A stretch of 64,000 nt of DNA from CAYMEV01 sp964389675 [NCBI: uncultured Candidatus Sumerlaeota bacterium] (GTDB taxonomy: Bacteria; CAYMEV01): NCBI GenBank assembly GCA_964389675.1, contig CAYMEV010000004.1, positions 62,001-126,000 of the forward strand, written 5' to 3'. Positions 42,658 through 51,872 of the stretch are shown here, piece by piece. Within the stretch, counting starts at the first letter, position 1; each line of letters begins with the position of its first letter. A model generated the notes under the pieces. The model saw nothing but the letters and a program-made list of their open reading frames with translations. It had not been told where the DNA came from and did no database searches. The position numbers and the translations under genes were made by a program.

Positions 42658-44210
42658 TCCTCAAGCTGAAATACACTGTCAATAAGCGTCCCGTCAACCC
42701 ATTTTATGACAGCTACCACCCTGTCTGTAGTCCTGGGCTTCTGAGGGCTGCCTCCGCATATTTCATCCACTTCAGCCTTAATTTCTTCAATAGGCCTTAT
42801 TGGCAGGCCGGAATTTTTTGTTTTCTCAATCAGGTCTTTTCTCCTCGGGTTTATAGAGATCCCTCTCTCTGTCACTATAACATCAATAAGCTCACCCGGG
42901 CCTGTCACAGTCGTTACCTTGTCCGTAATAATAGGTATCCTGTCCCTGAAGGACGGTATTGCAAGTATTGCAGTTTTTGAAAAAAGACAGTTCTGCCAGC
43001 CTCCTATGCCGTGCAGCAGCCTTCCATCAGAATGCGAGACCACATTTGCATTAAACTCGACATCCACCTCGGTTGCCCCAAGAACGACCGCATCAACAAG
43101 ATATGCAAAGTTTCCCTTTCCATGGTAATTATAGCTTGTAAACGGACTTGTATTCACATGCCTTGGATTTTCCCTCATCGAACGCACACCTTCAAGGTCA
43201 AAGGTCTGGCCGTCAAGTATATAATCAGTCATCCCCTCTTCAAGCATCTCTACGAGGTACTTATTGCTTCCCCCCCTTATGAACCTTGCTTTAATGCCTT
43301 CCTCTTTCATCAGTTCCTTAAGATACATTGCAAATGCAAGGCTTATCCCGCCGGCACCAGCCTGAAAGCTGAAGCCTTCCCTCATTATACCTGCCTCTTT
43401 TACAAAAAGAGCTATCATCTCTGATATAAGGTGCTGGTCAGGGCTTTTGGTTATCCTGGTTGTCCCTGAAACGATCTTTGACGGCTCGCCAACCTTATCC
43501 ACAACTACTACATGATCGACATAATTCCCCTGTACCTGCCATGGTACGCATGGAAACTCTACAAGGTTATCTGTGACGACTATGACATTATCTGCATATT
43601 GAGAATCTGCCAGTGCAAATCCCAGCAGCCCGCAGGCAGAAGGGCCGTCCACACCGTTCGCATTTCCGAAGCAGTCTGCCGCAGGAGCTGCAATAACCGC
43701 AATATCAATATGGACATCTCCATCCTGGACTGCCTGATATCTTCCTCCATGGCTCCTTAAAATACCTGTTCCCTTCATCTTGCCCCTGGTGGCGAAATCA
43801 CCCAGAGGCCCGTTCATACTCCCTTCTATATGGTGTATTACCCCGCTTTCAAGATGCTTTATCATAGGTTCATGGCAGGGAAAGGAAGCTGATGGAAACC
43901 AGACAAGGTCCTTTACTCCAAGCTCCGCGGCTATGTCAAAGATCTGGTTGGCTATGATATCTCCATTTCTGAAATGGTGGTGTGTAGAGATGGTCATTCC
44001 ATCCCTGAGCCTGCATTTCAGGAGAGCGTCCTTAAGAGAGTTCAGCACCTTGTTCCCATCCTTGGGATAGTGGGCGCATGACGCAATCCTGGGGGATGCT
44101 TTTCTGCCGTCGGTAATATAGCCGTCAACCCCCATATAGGGGATCTGCTCCTTATTATTTACAATTTTCGGGACATATCTCCCCAATGCGTTTTTTATCA
44201 TATTATCCAT
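42654..44210 (-). CDS. citF: Citrate lyase alpha subunit (citrate:ACP transferase)
   Basis: 518 residues. Typical CitF segments are GRYVPKIV, ISTHHHFRNGD, HIEGSMNGPLGDF, GFSFQAGAGGISLAFA and GIGGWQN. It exchanges acetyl for citryl on the CitD acyl carrier, the first step of citrate cleavage to oxaloacetate and acetate. The ATG at 44210 is preferred because AAAGGAG lies nine bases upstream; it overlaps the CitDE stop by eight bases. Longer in-frame starts exist. The accessory genes citC, citX and citG are not in the window, although they are needed to make and attach the cofactor. Confidence 0.93.
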   Translation of the reverse strand: MDNMIKNALGRYVPKIVNNKEQIPYMGVDGYITDGRKASPRIASCAHYPKDGNKVLNSLKDALLKCRLRDGMTISTHHHFRNGDIIANQIFDIAAELGVKDLVWFPSASFPCHEPMIKHLESGVIHHIEGSMNGPLGDFATRGKMKGTGILRSHGGRYQAVQDGDVHIDIAVIAAPAADCFGNANGVDGPSACGLLGFALADSQYADNVIVVTDNLVEFPCVPWQVQGNYVDHVVVVDKVGEPSKIVSGTTRITKSPDQHLISEMIALFVKEAGIMREGFSFQAGAGGISLAFAMYLKELMKEEGIKARFIRGGSNKYLVEMLEEGMTDYILDGQTFDLEGVRSMRENPRHVNTSPFTSYNYHGKGNFAYLVDAVVLGATEVDVEFNANVVSHSDGRLLHGIGGWQNCLFSKTAILAIPSFRDRIPIITDKVTTVTGPGELIDVIVTERGISINPRRKDLIEKTKNSGLPIRPIEEIKAEVDEICGGSPQKPRTTDRVVAVIKWVDGTLIDSVFQLEE

Positions 44211-45426
44211 TCTGTTCATCTCCTTTTTCCCAGTCATTTTTGAGTATTCCATTTGCAATGGCAAGGTTTATAACCCTCAAAGCCCTTTTTACAACCGGTG
44301 GATCTATCATCTTTGTCCCGAGGGATACAACGCCCAGGCCCATGCTTTCCGCCCTCTTGAATGCAAGGAATATGGCTTTTGCCTTCTCTATTTCAGATTC
44401 AGTGGGTAAAAATGCACTGTGTATGATCTTTATCTGCCTGGGGTGTATACAGCCTTTGCCCTCAAATCCCATCTTCTTTGCCATATGGACGCTCTTTCTC
44501 AGCCCTTCAGGATCAGAGACATCTGAATATACTGTATCAATTGCCTGAAGGCCTGCAGCCTTGGCAGCATTTAAGACAAATGACAGTGCAAACATGCTCT
44601 CCAGCTGGTCATCAGACCTTTCAGTGCCTATATCCTTTGTATAGTCCTCAAGCCCTATGGCAAGCGCGACGTTATTTTCCGAGGCTCCGGCAATTTCATT
44701 GGAGTTCATGACGCCCCTGGCACTTTCAATGATTGGCATAAGGAAGATCTGTCTGTCAATACCCTTTTTCCTCTTTATCATATTAATTTTTTCATCAACA
44801 GCTATTACATCATCCCGGCTCTCTGCCTTTGGTATTAAAACCAGATGCAAATTATGGGGCACGATGTATTCCAGGTCTGTAAGCCCCATTTCGCCCTGGT
44901 TTATCCTCACCATCCTCTCAGCTCCCATAAAATTTACCATCCTCAATGCATTCCGCACAAGAAAGCGTGCATCATGCTTTTTCTCCACAGATACACTGTC
45001 CTCCAGGTCAAGGATAATTCCATCAGGCTTATGAAGGCCGGCATTCACCATTATTTTGGGCTGGTCCCCGGGGAGATAGAGCCTGGATCTCCTAAACCTG
45101 TCCCTCCTGGTTTCATAGCAGCAATATTCTTTGATCTGAGGCAGAAAGTCCTTATCTGTGTCACGGAGCTTTTTTACAGCCGCCTCAAGCCTTGCCATAA
45201 TGACAAATGGCAACGCGCCACTGTCAATAATATCAATACGTGCATTATCAATACCGTAAAATTCAGCCCCTCTTTTGATGAGTGCCGTAATGCTCTCCCC
45301 GTACAGGGATTTTACCTTGCTTTCCAGATTGATATCAAGCCCTGAAGAGGTGGTCTCTTCAATCCTTATATAGATATCTGACCTGATGCTGGGGCCATGA
45401 TTGCCAGCTTCAGAGAAATTGCCCAT
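44203..45426 (-). CDS. Fused citrate lyase acyl carrier (CitD) and beta subunit (CitE)
   Basis: 407 residues. Residues 1 to about 95 match CitD, the gamma acyl carrier: RSDIYIRI, LESKVKSLYGESI, SGALPFVIMARLEAAV. Residues about 108-407 are CitE: RSRLYLPGDQPK, GIILDLEDSV, LHLVLIPKAES, AIGLEDYTKDIG and GCIHPRQI. Normally these are separate subunits (about 98 and 290-300 residues), so this is a natural fusion. At the expected phosphoribosyl-dephospho-CoA attachment Ser (E-S-x-D in standard CitD) the sequence reads R-S-D, so the attachment residue may be shifted by one. AGGAGG precedes the ATG. Operon with citF. Confidence 0.85.
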   Translation of the reverse strand: MGNFSEAGNHGPSIRSDIYIRIEETTSSGLDINLESKVKSLYGESITALIKRGAEFYGIDNARIDIIDSGALPFVIMARLEAAVKKLRDTDKDFLPQIKEYCCYETRRDRFRRSRLYLPGDQPKIMVNAGLHKPDGIILDLEDSVSVEKKHDARFLVRNALRMVNFMGAERMVRINQGEMGLTDLEYIVPHNLHLVLIPKAESRDDVIAVDEKINMIKRKKGIDRQIFLMPIIESARGVMNSNEIAGASENNVALAIGLEDYTKDIGTERSDDQLESMFALSFVLNAAKAAGLQAIDTVYSDVSDPEGLRKSVHMAKKMGFEGKGCIHPRQIKIIHSAFLPTESEIEKAKAIFLAFKRAESMGLGVVSLGTKMIDPPVVKRALRVINLAIANGILKNDWEKGDEQNG

Positions 45427-45597
45427 CTATTTCCTCCTATATAATATTTTAATATTCTTATATTGCTTCCGAAAAATAATCTGATCTCTATTTCATAACA
45501 ATAATAATATAAAAATACAACATTTTTTAAATTCCTGTTTATCAATCTTAAGTTTTACCCTTTGCGATGATTCATTTTATCATCAGTTAAAAATTTA

Positions 45598-45626
45598 TTT
45601 ACTATATCGCTTCTTTATTTTATAAT
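45598..45626 (+). promoter_or_regulatory. Candidate promoter for the oxoamine synthase operon
   Basis: TTTACT (45598-45603), 17 bases, perfect TATAAT (45621-45626), about 44 bases before the ATG at 45670. A small palindrome GATGAT-N7-ATCATC (45566-45584) lies just upstream and could be an operator. Confidence 0.45.
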
Positions 45627-45669
45627 TAGACGCTTTTAGTAATAAATCTTCTTAAATAAGGAGCATCAG

Positions 45670-46857
45670 ATGCCGAAGTTATTAGAAAAATGCTATATGT
45701 TCAAAGATGCAGAAAAATATATGGATATGGGCCTTTACCCTTACTTCCTGCCAATCAACAGGGTCATTGACAATAAGGCAATTGTCGACGGCAAAGAGCT
45801 TATAATGGTCGGGTCAAACAACTATCTCGGCCTGGCACAGAATAAGACCGTTATTGAATCAGCTCAGAAGGCACTCAGGGAATACGGCTCATCAACATGC
45901 GGTTCAAGGTTCCTGAACGGAACACTTACCCTGCATACCGAACTGGAGGAAAAGCTGGCTGAATTCATGGGTTTTGATGCAGCACTTGCCTTCTCAACAG
46001 GCTTTCAGACAAACCTGGGGATTATCCCGTCGCTTGTTACAGAAGATGATACCATAGTAATAGATCAGTATGCACATGCAAGCCTGATAGATGCATGCAT
46101 GCTCTCAAGGGGAAAACTGCTCAGGTTCCGTCATAATTCCCCCTCCCATCTGAAAAAGGTGATCCAGCAGGCAAGGAATCAATCCGAGGGAATCCTGGTA
46201 GTTGTTGACGGTGTATATTCAATGGAGGGTGATATAGCCAATCTAAGGGAAATAGTACCGATAGCAAAGGAAAATGACTGCGCCATTTTCGTAGATGATG
46301 CTCACGGAATCGGTGTTCTCGGTGAAAACGGCAGGGGTACCGTTGAACACTTCGGCCTTATAGATCAGGTTGACCTTATAATGGGTACATTCTCAAAATC
46401 TCTGGCCTCCCTGGGAGGATTTGTTGTAGCAAACAGCAGGATCATCCATTTTATTAAGCATATATCCAGGCCTTTCATCTTTTCTGCAAGCATAAGCCCT
46501 GCAAATGTGGGTGCTGTTCTGGGCTCCCTGAGCATTATTAAATCTGAACCATGGCGAAGAAAACGGCTTATTGAGATATCCTTGAATATGAACAGGCAGT
46601 TCAAGGAGATGGGATTTAATGTAGGCTCTTCTGAAACACCGATCATACCTGTTATAATAGGCAATATCGAAACTACTCTGATGATGTGGAAGAAGCTTAT
46701 TGAATATGGCGTATTTACCAATCCAATTGTAGCGCCTGCAGTTCCTCCTAACAGATGCATGATAAGGACCTCCTACACTGCGACCATTTCAGATGAAGAG
46801 CTGGCCATTGTAGCTGATGCTTTTCAGAAGGCAGGAAAGGACCTGGGCATAATATAG
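45670..46857 (+). CDS. Alpha-oxoamine synthase family PLP enzyme (KBL/AONS/SPT-like)
   Basis: 395 residues. PLP Lys243 is in GTFSKSLASLGG; His136 (YAHASLID) and Asp209/His212 (DDAHGIG) stack on and bind the cofactor. GSNNYLGL and STCGSRFLNGT are standard for the family. It condenses an amino acid with an acyl-CoA or acyl-ACP. Family members are 8-amino-7-oxononanoate synthase, 2-amino-3-oxobutyrate ligase, 5-aminolevulinate synthase and serine palmitoyltransferase. The ending APAVPPNRCMIRTSYTA resembles serine palmitoyltransferase-like members, and no biotin or threonine genes are nearby. AAGGAG lies eight bases upstream of the ATG. Confidence 0.88.
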   Translation: MPKLLEKCYMFKDAEKYMDMGLYPYFLPINRVIDNKAIVDGKELIMVGSNNYLGLAQNKTVIESAQKALREYGSSTCGSRFLNGTLTLHTELEEKLAEFMGFDAALAFSTGFQTNLGIIPSLVTEDDTIVIDQYAHASLIDACMLSRGKLLRFRHNSPSHLKKVIQQARNQSEGILVVVDGVYSMEGDIANLREIVPIAKENDCAIFVDDAHGIGVLGENGRGTVEHFGLIDQVDLIMGTFSKSLASLGGFVVANSRIIHFIKHISRPFIFSASISPANVGAVLGSLSIIKSEPWRRKRLIEISLNMNRQFKEMGFNVGSSETPIIPVIIGNIETTLMMWKKLIEYGVFTNPIVAPAVPPNRCMIRTSYTATISDEELAIVADAFQKAGKDLGII

Positions 46858-46948
46858 TCATTTTCATTTATAAATGACTGAGCTTATAAGTCCATAACGC
46901 ATATATGACAGCAGGAAATAGAAGAATAATCAGAGCAGGAGTTAAAGA

Positions 46949-48661
46949 TTGATAAAGCCCATAATTAAAGGATTATATACTGCATTGTCTGCAGTACTTC
47001 TCTTTATACCTTTTTTATTCGCAACAATAGACCATCAGATAAGCCAGATTGACATTCTGCCCGTATCAGCATTGAATACCGGCTTTTTCTTTTCAGTCAT
47101 GAAGGTGACCCGCCCGCCGTTAAGCTTTTTCAAACAGCCCATTAATACCGTTCTGTATACCATTGCTGTGTCTCTTATTATATTTACAGCCAGGGTATTT
47201 TTATCCAGCAAAGTGTTAAGATCAATGATTTCCTTTTATAAGCACTCTGTGGTAAAGGTCATCCCGGGCATTATTATAAGCACGATATCTCTTTCACTTT
47301 ATGTTATTGCCATATACCAGTCAGGCCCTTTCTCAACATTCAAGTCGAGAATCCCTTGGTTTAATGATTATTATTTAGTATTATCTATGTTTTTCCTGGC
47401 TCTGGCACTTTATTTTACTTCAGAAAACCTTATCAAGAAGAAGCTTACCATAAAGAAGTCCAGTTTGTATGACAGGCATGAGAAAATGGGCTTTCTGCTT
47501 TTCTGCAATATCATATATTCAGTTTACCTGACCGTGATGCTTTATTTTTTTTACAGATATTTCTTCAATTATTCCAGAAATAATACGCTTCTCATTAAAG
47601 AGAACCTCCTTTTCATAACCCTGTTTACATTATTATTCTTCTTTTTTTCAGGCTTTGTCCTGGGGCTTCTAAATATTGCTGAAAGAAAACGATTTCCTTT
47701 TGCAGGTTTTCTGCTGGCACTGCTTTCTTTATTATTCATAGTCTTTTTTGTGGACAGAGCCCTGGCCAATAATGAAAAAGACTGGTCAGAGCTGCCGGTC
47801 TTAAACCAGGCAAGAAGGTTTGTTATCATAGGCAAAGATACCATTATATATCAGTATCCTCGTATAGACGTCCTAAAGAACCTTAATACCTGCAAATATG
47901 GGCCAGATAAAGCCAATTTGACATTGCTCAGAGAAAACCTCCTTTCCGCAGGCGATCTATTCTCTTATGGCCTTAATACCAGGTTCTCCCTGAAAGATGA
48001 CTGGCTCCCCAAACTCCTCACTGCCTCCCCGGAACTCAACTCTGCTATGATGGGTTCGCTGAATGACCCCATGCACAATCTGAGGTCTGCTTTTCACCTT
48101 ATTTATTATCTTCTGCTCTTTAACCAGGATGTCCCTCATGACCATCCCCTCATATCATCAAGCCTTAAAATTCACGATACTGCCCTTACCAGCTGCCATA
48201 GATTCCCGAGAGATCTCACTCCCAAGGCCCTTAGAATAATTGAAATGCTTGACCACAGAAAAACACCAGAAACATTTATGATAAGGGGGAAAATAGATTT
48301 TGAGGAAAATATTATAAACACCGGCTCTGCAGATATGTTCATATCAATAATGAATAATAAGGATTTTGAATATGTCTCACAGGATATAAGCTCCGGCAAT
48401 TCTCCCGTTGATATGATATGGAAGTTCTGCGGCCCATTTATCAGGCTTGACGACAGCTCATTTGAATTTGAGGCTGTACTTGATGGGGGGGCATCATACA
48501 GGTTTATCATTTTGATCGACGATATATCAGACACCCTTGGAAATATAAGCGATATCAGGACTAATCTTTATAATATTGAGATCAGTTCCGGGCATACTGA
48601 TGAATACCGGATCAGTCTTAACCCAATAAAGACTGAAATCAGTGATGATGAAAACAACTGA
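46949..48661 (+). CDS. Multi-pass membrane protein of unknown family
   Basis: 570 residues. The first about 270 residues hold roughly seven hydrophobic segments (about 7-27, 65-86, 102-126, 140-158, 180-205, 218-240, 250-268). The remaining 300 residues are soluble, with no motif I recognise, and probably face the periplasm. The TTG at 46949 is supported by AGGAG at seven bases. It follows the oxoamine synthase by 91 bases and overlaps the squalene/phytoene-synthase-like gene by 14 bases, suggesting a shared role in membrane lipid or polymer synthesis. Function is not inferable. Confidence 0.8.
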   Translation: MIKPIIKGLYTALSAVLLFIPFLFATIDHQISQIDILPVSALNTGFFFSVMKVTRPPLSFFKQPINTVLYTIAVSLIIFTARVFLSSKVLRSMISFYKHSVVKVIPGIIISTISLSLYVIAIYQSGPFSTFKSRIPWFNDYYLVLSMFFLALALYFTSENLIKKKLTIKKSSLYDRHEKMGFLLFCNIIYSVYLTVMLYFFYRYFFNYSRNNTLLIKENLLFITLFTLLFFFFSGFVLGLLNIAERKRFPFAGFLLALLSLLFIVFFVDRALANNEKDWSELPVLNQARRFVIIGKDTIIYQYPRIDVLKNLNTCKYGPDKANLTLLRENLLSAGDLFSYGLNTRFSLKDDWLPKLLTASPELNSAMMGSLNDPMHNLRSAFHLIYYLLLFNQDVPHDHPLISSSLKIHDTALTSCHRFPRDLTPKALRIIEMLDHRKTPETFMIRGKIDFEENIINTGSADMFISIMNNKDFEYVSQDISSGNSPVDMIWKFCGPFIRLDDSSFEFEAVLDGGASYRFIILIDDISDTLGNISDIRTNLYNIEISSGHTDEYRISLNPIKTEISDDENN

Positions 48662-49670
48662 ATATCAAAAGAGCCCGTTTGATGACCTTTTCCTCATCCT
48701 GCCGGCCATTTCCCGCAGTTTCTCGTATATTATACTTCGATTGAAGAACAGAGAGATCAGGAAGATAATTGCAGTAAGCTATATTCTTTTTCGTATTGCT
48801 GATACCATAGAGGATTCCATATGCAGCAATGATATCAAATCACAGCTGTTTGAACTCCTGCTGAAAATGACCTCCGGGGAAAGCTCTTTCACTGCAGATG
48901 ATCTTTGTGCATTCATGGCCCTGGCTGAAAACCTTGAAACTGGCAGTGAAGCGGAAAAACAACTTATAAAAAGGACCCGGACAGCTCTTAATGGGTATTA
49001 CCTTCTTGCAAAGGATATGAGGATAATAATAGACAAATGGCTTTGTGAAATGGTAAAGGGTATGAAAATTTACCTTAATAAAAGCATTTCAGATTTTGCC
49101 GATCTTGAGGATTATTGCTGGTATGTCGCAGGTACTGTCGGCTTTCTGCTGTCTGAAGTATTTGACTCATATAAGCTTCTACATACACCGCCTCAAGACC
49201 TGGGAACGGAGATCAGGCACTTTGCATTATCCCTGCAGAAGGTCAATATAATAAGGGATATCCATGACGACAGCAAAAAGGGAAGGTCATTCTGGCCGGA
49301 ATGCATATTTAACGGCAAAAAGCATTCTGCTTCCTGCCTCAGCGAGGCTGAAAAGTCCCGGCTTACAGGATTGATGATAGAAAATGCAGTTTTATCGGTC
49401 ATTAAAGGATATAAGTATGTACTCAACCTCAGAAGAAATGAACCAACGATCCGGTATTTCTGCATATTCAGCATTATACTTGCATTAAAAACCCTTATTT
49501 TGATAAAGAAAAAACCACTCGTCTTTGAAAAGAACATCAAGGTTTCCAAATCTGGTTTCTACCAGACCCTTCTTGAGGCAAAAATATCGACATATTCTAA
49601 CTCTTTCTATAAATATTCAGTTTCCAGGTATTTAAAATTCCTAAGTACACCGAAAAATGAAACAATTTAA
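48648..49670 (+). CDS. Squalene/phytoene synthase-like enzyme
   Basis: About 340 residues. The Asp-rich motifs of head-to-head trans-prenyltransferases are present: DTIED near residue 52-56 (first motif) and VNIIRDIHDDSKKGRSFWP (second motif, N-x-x-R-D-x-x-x-D). LPAISRSF near the start is also typical of squalene synthases. It should join two prenyl diphosphates, for example to squalene, hopanoid precursors or carotenoids. No desaturase, cyclase or HpnD/E partner is nearby. Possible starts are GTG/ATG/ATG at 48642-48648, all overlapping the membrane protein gene. Confidence 0.83.
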   Translation: MKTTEYQKSPFDDLFLILPAISRSFSYIILRLKNREIRKIIAVSYILFRIADTIEDSICSNDIKSQLFELLLKMTSGESSFTADDLCAFMALAENLETGSEAEKQLIKRTRTALNGYYLLAKDMRIIIDKWLCEMVKGMKIYLNKSISDFADLEDYCWYVAGTVGFLLSEVFDSYKLLHTPPQDLGTEIRHFALSLQKVNIIRDIHDDSKKGRSFWPECIFNGKKHSASCLSEAEKSRLTGLMIENAVLSVIKGYKYVLNLRRNEPTIRYFCIFSIILALKTLILIKKKPLVFEKNIKVSKSGFYQTLLEAKISTYSNSFYKYSVSRYLKFLSTPKNETI

Positions 49671-49696
49671 ATAATGACAGCATTATAAATATAAAA

Positions 49697-50593
49697 ATGA
49701 AAAAAAGGCCATATTTTATTATACTGATTGTAGCCCTTGCCGCAGCTATGCTGACAGGATGCAGGCAATCCGGAAACAGTACTGATAATCGTTCAATACG
49801 GGTTGTAAGCCTGTCACCTGCGATCACTGATATTATTATAGATCTTGGTTATAAAAGCACTCTTGTGGGAACAACTGAATACTGTGAAATTACACCCGAT
49901 ATGCAATGCCTGCAGATAGGCACCCTTATGGATATAAATCTTGAACAGCTCTATCTGCTTAAACCTGACATCATCTTTTTAACACCCTATCATTCCTCTC
50001 TGTTCCCAAAGCTGAAAGAGCTTTCGATCAGCTATAAATCCATAAACCTTGAGACGACAGAGGATATAATAAAGGCTATAAGCATTATCGGCAATTACTT
50101 TAATGATCCATCTGCAGCCGGGTCATATGAGAATAAGATAAATGATACCATAAAAAGATACAGGCAGCTCTCCATGCATCATGAGAAGCGTTCTGTAATT
50201 CTGGTTGTAGCAAGGGAAGCAGGGATGGTTACGTCCTTCTATGCGGTTGGAGGCAATAATTTTTTGAATGAGGTCATAGAGTATCTGAACTGCTATAACC
50301 CCCTTTCCGGATACATGCCTTCCTACCCCCTGATAAGCTCTGAAGAGCTTTACAGGATCAATCCTGATGCGATAATAGAGCTTTATGCCGACAGCCGGCT
50401 GAATGACAGAGAAATGATAAAAAGGGTTCAGGACTGGGGCAGGTTCGCCCGGTTGAAAGCAGTAAAGGAAAATTGTGTTTTCCTGATAAATGAGCCGTAT
50501 ATTGTCAGGCCCAGCACTAAAATAGTTTACATAATAAGAGACATATATAATATCCTTAACAGGGATAACGGAGCTGAACATGAAGATTCTTAA
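49697..50593 (+). CDS. Periplasmic-binding lipoprotein, BtuF/FhuD-like
   Basis: 298 residues. Signal peptide with lipobox LTGC (Cys22) and the BtuF/PeriplasmicBP_2 pattern RVVSLSPAITDIIIDLG, then GTLMDINLEQLYLLKPDIIF and YPLISSEELYRINPDAI. It should bind cobalamin, heme or an iron chelate in the envelope. No ABC permease or ATPase is adjacent, so it is an orphan binding protein here. It starts 26 bases after the synthase-like gene and overlaps the M23 peptidase by 14 bases. Confidence 0.87.
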   Translation: MKKRPYFIILIVALAAAMLTGCRQSGNSTDNRSIRVVSLSPAITDIIIDLGYKSTLVGTTEYCEITPDMQCLQIGTLMDINLEQLYLLKPDIIFLTPYHSSLFPKLKELSISYKSINLETTEDIIKAISIIGNYFNDPSAAGSYENKINDTIKRYRQLSMHHEKRSVILVVAREAGMVTSFYAVGGNNFLNEVIEYLNCYNPLSGYMPSYPLISSEELYRINPDAIIELYADSRLNDREMIKRVQDWGRFARLKAVKENCVFLINEPYIVRPSTKIVYIIRDIYNILNRDNGAEHEDS

Positions 50594-51866
50594 AAGCCTG
50601 CTTATTTTTATTTTCCTGATATCGCTGATACTTTTGATAAGCTATCTTGATATTTACAGGAAAACCATGGATAAAGAGGTATCTGACAGTTCTTTCCTCA
50701 CAATCAGGGCACTCGAGATCAAAAGCCGCCCCCATGATAAAAAGATCATCAGCAGGGCATACGACGACAAGGTAACAGATAAGATAGAAAGGGGCAATAC
50801 ACTGTCTTATTTGCTATCCAGCTCAGGTTTTGATGATAATGACTCTACTGAGATAATAAGTGTCCTGTCGGAGCATGTCTCCCCTAAGAATATATCTGTT
50901 GATAATGAATATGCAGTATACTTCAAAGATGGCATGCCAAGGATCTTCGAGCTTCAGATAAACCCTTTCACCAGAATAAGGGTCAAAAAGAACACTGAAG
51001 GCTTCTGGGAGCACCTCATTATGGAGAAGCCGCTTATAAAGAGGGAAAGTGTAATAAAGGGAAAGATCGTATCATCACTGTATGATGCCATTGATAAGGT
51101 CGAAAGCAATGGTGTCCTTGCTATTGAACTCTCGGACATTTATTCCTTCGATATAGATTTCTTTACAGATCTCAGGCAAAATGACCTCTTTATAATAATT
51201 GTCGATAAAACCTTCCTTGATGAAGATTTCTACAGCTATGAAAAGATTAAAGCATGCGGAATGTATGCAAACAGGAAGGTCTACAAGGCTTTTTACCTTG
51301 ACGATGACGAATACAGGGGCTATTACAATGAGCTGGGGCACTCGCTGGAAAAGGATTTCTTAAAAGCTCCGCTGAATTACCGGCGAATATCCTCGCATTT
51401 TTCACGGAGCAGGCTCCACCCGGTACTTAAAAGGTATATGGCTCACAACGGCATAGATTATGCCGCACCGAGAGGGACACCAGTGGTTGCTCTCGGGGAC
51501 GGCAAAATAACCAAATGCGGATGGAACGGCGGCCTTGGAAATTATATAGAGATAAAGCATAATTCTGTCTACAGGACAGGCTACGGGCATCTTTCCGGCT
51601 TTGCCAGGAATATCAGGAAAGGGGTTTATGTAAAAAAGGGCGATCTAATAGCCTATGTCGGCTCCAGCGGGTTATCTACAGGCCCTCACCTTGATTTCAG
51701 GGTAATAAAGAACGGCCATTATATCAATCCCTTGAGCCTGAAGCCGAACAGGAAGCTGGACCTCAAAGGAGAAGTACTTGACAGGTTTCTGGAAAACATC
51801 ACCCGGTTCAATGCTGAGATGGATAGCTTCTTTACCAGCCGGCTTGAGCAATATAAGGATGAATAA
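50580..51866 (+). CDS. M23-family murein endopeptidase
   Basis: 428 residues. An N-terminal membrane anchor (ILKSLLIFIFLISLILLISY) and a 200-residue middle region containing an OapA/LysM-like start (IERGNTLSYLLSSSG) precede a C-terminal peptidase. Zn ligands are seen in AHNGIDYAAPRG and GYGHLSGF, then GPHLDFRVIKNG (the usual HxH is His-Leu-Asp here, as in many Gram-negative relatives). It cleaves peptidoglycan crosslinks. It is translationally coupled to the upstream binding lipoprotein, and ligA follows six bases after its stop. Confidence 0.92.
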   Translation: MKILKSLLIFIFLISLILLISYLDIYRKTMDKEVSDSSFLTIRALEIKSRPHDKKIISRAYDDKVTDKIERGNTLSYLLSSSGFDDNDSTEIISVLSEHVSPKNISVDNEYAVYFKDGMPRIFELQINPFTRIRVKKNTEGFWEHLIMEKPLIKRESVIKGKIVSSLYDAIDKVESNGVLAIELSDIYSFDIDFFTDLRQNDLFIIIVDKTFLDEDFYSYEKIKACGMYANRKVYKAFYLDDDEYRGYYNELGHSLEKDFLKAPLNYRRISSHFSRSRLHPVLKRYMAHNGIDYAAPRGTPVVALGDGKITKCGWNGGLGNYIEIKHNSVYRTGYGHLSGFARNIRKGVYVKKGDLIAYVGSSGLSTGPHLDFRVIKNGHYINPLSLKPNRKLDLKGEVLDRFLENITRFNAEMDSFFTSRLEQYKDE

Positions 51867-51872
51867 TGAGAT

